The notes under the pieces are model-generated. The model searched no databases. It was not told the origin of the DNA and saw only the letters and a program-made list of their open reading frames with translations. Both the position numbers and the translations under genes were made by a program. This document shows positions 39,441-41,591 of a stretch of DNA of 41,591 nt, piece after piece. Where the stretch lies: NCBI GenBank assembly GCA_028284805.1, contig JANQQZ010000056.1:1-41591 (forward strand). The letters run 5' to 3'. Position 1 is the first letter of the stretch, and each line of letters starts with the position of its first letter. Source of the stretch: Phycisphaerales bacterium. Lineage in GTDB: Bacteria; Planctomycetota; Phycisphaerae; Phycisphaerales; UBA1924.

Positions 39441-41591
39441 TCAGCAGCCGGCGTTGAAGTTCAGGACCCAGGCGTTGAAGTCGGCGGGCGTGCAGGCACC
39501 GTCGGCGTTCTGGTCGCACCCGGGCCCGCCCGCGTCGAACGCCGCGAGCCACGCGCCGAGATCTGCGGGCGTCAGATCGCCGTCCCGGTCCACGTCGGCC
39601 GCACACGCCGAGTCCGCGCAGGTGTTCTCGATCACCGATAGGTACCCCGCGAGCAGATCGGTGTCGCCGTCACCATCGACATCCGTCGCGATCGGCCGCA
39701 GGCTCCTGTGGTTGCGGCCGAACCCTTCCTCGCTCATGTAGAGCCGCGGCTCGTCCCACGTGAGCGGTGCCGTGCCGAATGCCACCGCGACCGCTGGTCT
39801 GACGATGTACGCGAGATCGGGCAGCCCATCGAGGTTGAAGTCCTCGACGACGGGGTCGTTCGCACCCGCCGGGGCGTCGATGGTCATCGCGGCGAACGCG
39901 CCGGCGCCGTCGTTGAGGAAGATGCGGATCGCCGGCTCATCGGTGATCGCCGAGAGCACGTCCGCGTCGCCGTCGCCATCGGCGTCGCCCGTCGAGAGCA
40001 CAAGGCCGCCCGCGTCGCCCACGGGCAGCGGCGGGCCGAACGTGCCGTCACCCAGCCCGCGCGACCAGGTGATCGCGCCGCCGGTGGAGAGAACGACGTC
40101 ATGCACCCCATCGCCGTCGATGTCATCGTGCGTCGCGGTGAACCCGTCGGGTAGCGAGACGACCAGCGGCTCGTCGGCGAAGCCATTCTCGGTGCCGAGG
40201 TACACCTCCCAGACCGGATCGCCGTCGTGCCCGTAGAACCAGGGCTGCGTGCGCAGCAGCAGGTCGTCGCGCCCGTCGTTGTTCATGTCGAACGGGCGCA
40301 CGGGCGACAGACTCTGGCTCCCGTAGTCGATCCGGCGCGACTCGTTCCAGGTGGCCCCGTTGTTGGTGAGCAGATAGATTCTGTTGTCCAGTAAACCCGG
40401 TTCCGGTCCACCTCGTGACGAGATCACCACCGCATCGCTCCGCCCGGTTCCCCGAATGTCACCGAAGACGACCTCCTGCGGAATCAGCGGGCTGATCCGG
40501 GTGCTCGGTCCAAGGAAGAATGTGCCGTCTCCGGCGCTGATCGCGGCGACTAGACCCGCGTTTTCGTCGAAGAGTACATCGAGCAGCCCGTCGCCGTTGA
40601 AATCGCCCGGTGAGCGTATGTCATACACGTAGCCCACCTCGATCACACGGCGTGAGACGTCGAGGCCCTGCTCGCCCTGCCCCGCGATGATCCGTACCTG
40701 TCCCGGCCTGGTCAGAGGTGCGACCCCGACAAGGTCCAGATTCCCGTCGCGTGTGAACTCACCGAAGCCGGCGAGTCCGAACAGATCAAATCGGTCAAAA
40801 CCTCTCTGGCGACTGATCTCCGAGAAGGTCGCGTCCCCGTCGTTGCGATAGAGAATGATCTCGCCGTCGATGATCGACAGCACGTCGAGCAGCCCATCGC
40901 CGGTGAGGTCGGCGACCGATCCGACGCCGAACGCTTCTTCACTCGTCGGCACGGGCGGGCTGAGCCAAGCGTCCGCATCGCCGAAGTACGCGAAGCTATC
41001 GTTGCGCAGCAGGTCCAACCGCCCGTCGCCGTTCAGATCGAGCGAGCGGACCGATCGCATCGCTTTGTCGTCCCGGTACTCGAACAGGTCGGTCAGCGAC
41101 CCGTCCCGCTCGATCCGTTGCACGCGCAGAAGACCGTCGGGTGCATCGGGGTGGTGCACCTGGCTGGTCGAGATCAATTCCGAGAGACCGTCCCCGTCGA
41201 GGTCGATCGCGATTGCGTTGAGAAACCGCTGCTCGATCGGGGAGGTCAGCATCGGACCAAAGGTGCCGAGCGCGTCACCAAAACGAACCACCTGAAGCCA
41301 AGTGTGCCCCTCTCTGCTCAGGCCAGCCAGATCCGCGAGCCCGTCGCCGTCAAAGTCGCCGACGGCCCTCCAACTGGTGCCTGGCAGCGTCCCCGAAGCC
41401 GGTGAGACCAGAGCCGGGCCGACCGTGCCGGTCGCGCTGCCGAAGACGACCGAGGCCGTCCCGAGTTCTTCCGCGACCACCAGGTCGTCGATCGCGTCAC
41501 CATCGGCATCGACCACGAACAGACGAACCAGGAAGTTCCCGTCCGGCGGCGCCTCACCCGCCAGCACCGGCGGCCCGAACTCCAGCGCCCC
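39441..41591 (-). CDS. FG-GAP/VCBS repeat secreted protein with GC-type dockerin tail, 5' partial
   Basis: The reading frame is open to the right edge, so the N-terminus, including any signal peptide, is missing; 716 residues are visible. The body is many FG-GAP-type repeats with DxDGD calcium loops (for example GDFDGDGLADLAGLS, IDLDGDGLSELISTS, DLNGDGRLDLLRNDS, DFNGDGLLDVLFDE), which form a beta-propeller adhesion-like domain. The last about 55 residues are the GC-type dockerin (CAADVDRDGDLTPADLGAWLAAF and CDQNADGACTPADFNAWVLNF, ending NAGC), nearly the same as the protease tail 2.6 kb away. It is probably secreted and surface-linked. A 177-base gap separates its stop from the NfeD-like start, and both genes are on the minus strand. 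Confidence 0.87.
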   Translation of the reverse strand, partial: GALEFGPPVLAGEAPPDGNFLVRLFVVDADGDAIDDLVVAEELGTASVVFGSATGTVGPALVSPASGTLPGTSWRAVGDFDGDGLADLAGLSREGHTWLQVVRFGDALGTFGPMLTSPIEQRFLNAIAIDLDGDGLSELISTSQVHHPDAPDGLLRVQRIERDGSLTDLFEYRDDKAMRSVRSLDLNGDGRLDLLRNDSFAYFGDADAWLSPPVPTSEEAFGVGSVADLTGDGLLDVLSIIDGEIILYRNDGDATFSEISRQRGFDRFDLFGLAGFGEFTRDGNLDLVGVAPLTRPGQVRIIAGQGEQGLDVSRRVIEVGYVYDIRSPGDFNGDGLLDVLFDENAGLVAAISAGDGTFFLGPSTRISPLIPQEVVFGDIRGTGRSDAVVISSRGGPEPGLLDNRIYLLTNNGATWNESRRIDYGSQSLSPVRPFDMNNDGRDDLLLRTQPWFYGHDGDPVWEVYLGTENGFADEPLVVSLPDGFTATHDDIDGDGVHDVVLSTGGAITWSRGLGDGTFGPPLPVGDAGGLVLSTGDADGDGDADVLSAITDEPAIRIFLNDGAGAFAAMTIDAPAGANDPVVEDFNLDGLPDLAYIVRPAVAVAFGTAPLTWDEPRLYMSEEGFGRNHRSLRPIATDVDGDGDTDLLAGYLSVIENTCADSACAADVDRDGDLTPADLGAWLAAFDAGGPGCDQNADGACTPADFNAWVLNFNAGC

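Noticed and set aside
1..41591. CRISPR array, prophage or insertion sequence
   Set aside because: No regularly spaced repeats, integrases, transposases, phage structural genes or terminal inverted repeats were seen.

Overview
The window is GC-rich and gene-dense and most likely comes from a planctomycete of the Phycisphaerae/Phycisphaerales type. The best evidence is two secreted proteins that end in the duplicated 'GC-type' dockerin tail (NGDG...PADFNAW repeats, final Gly-Cys) typical of that lineage. A Gram-negative envelope is supported by heptose/LPS-type genes, lipobox proteins and an outer-membrane beta-barrel protein. Many genes are packed with ATGA or GTGA stop/start overlaps. No phage, transposase, CRISPR array or rRNA is visible. 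Identifications come from reading motifs and were not checked by any search.

Layout. 1-2155: a sulfur operon (end of an MBL-fold/rhodanese persulfide-dioxygenase-like protein, a YgaP-like rhodanese membrane protein, a TauE/SafE exporter). 2162-9424: secreted proteins (choice-of-anchor I propeller, helical protein, DUF6263/PsbP-like protein), an AbgT-family transporter and a 69-residue Cys/His protein. 9450-13696: a ferric-iron ABC operon in the order substrate-binding protein, EfeM/EfeO-type imelysin protein, fused permease, ATPase, led by a perfect palindrome with Fur-box geometry. 13692-14270: a stretch without a supported gene, then tRNA-Ala(GGC). 14354-17349: heptosyltransferase-like GT9, GmhB-like phosphatase, and a divergent zinc-ribbon membrane protein. 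17363-22611: DUF5916 outer-membrane protein, a short UvrC, a sulfotransferase and a methyltransferase. 22608-25533: a small membrane protein, a lipoprotein and a CLC channel with CBS domains. 25534-27247: two exported carbonic anhydrases of unrelated families (iota-type and beta-type) with a shared upstream motif. 27245-34597: TopA, MiaA, an erythromycin-esterase-like protein, Der and a DUF6265-like protein. 34612-41591: a trypsin-like protease with dockerin tail, flotillin plus NfeD-like protein, and an FG-GAP repeat protein with dockerin tail that runs off the right edge.

How genes work together. The sulfur genes suggest persulfide oxidation to sulfite followed by export. The iron operon appears to combine two periplasmic Fe-binding modules with one ABC importer. 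The two exported carbonic anhydrases probably interconvert CO2 and bicarbonate in the periplasm. NfeD and flotillin form a translationally coupled membrane-microdomain pair. No single locus is clearly an undescribed system. The strongest leads are the iota/beta carbonic anhydrase pair with its shared motif, the hybrid iron operon with its palindrome, and the UvrC that lacks its C-terminal HhH domain.
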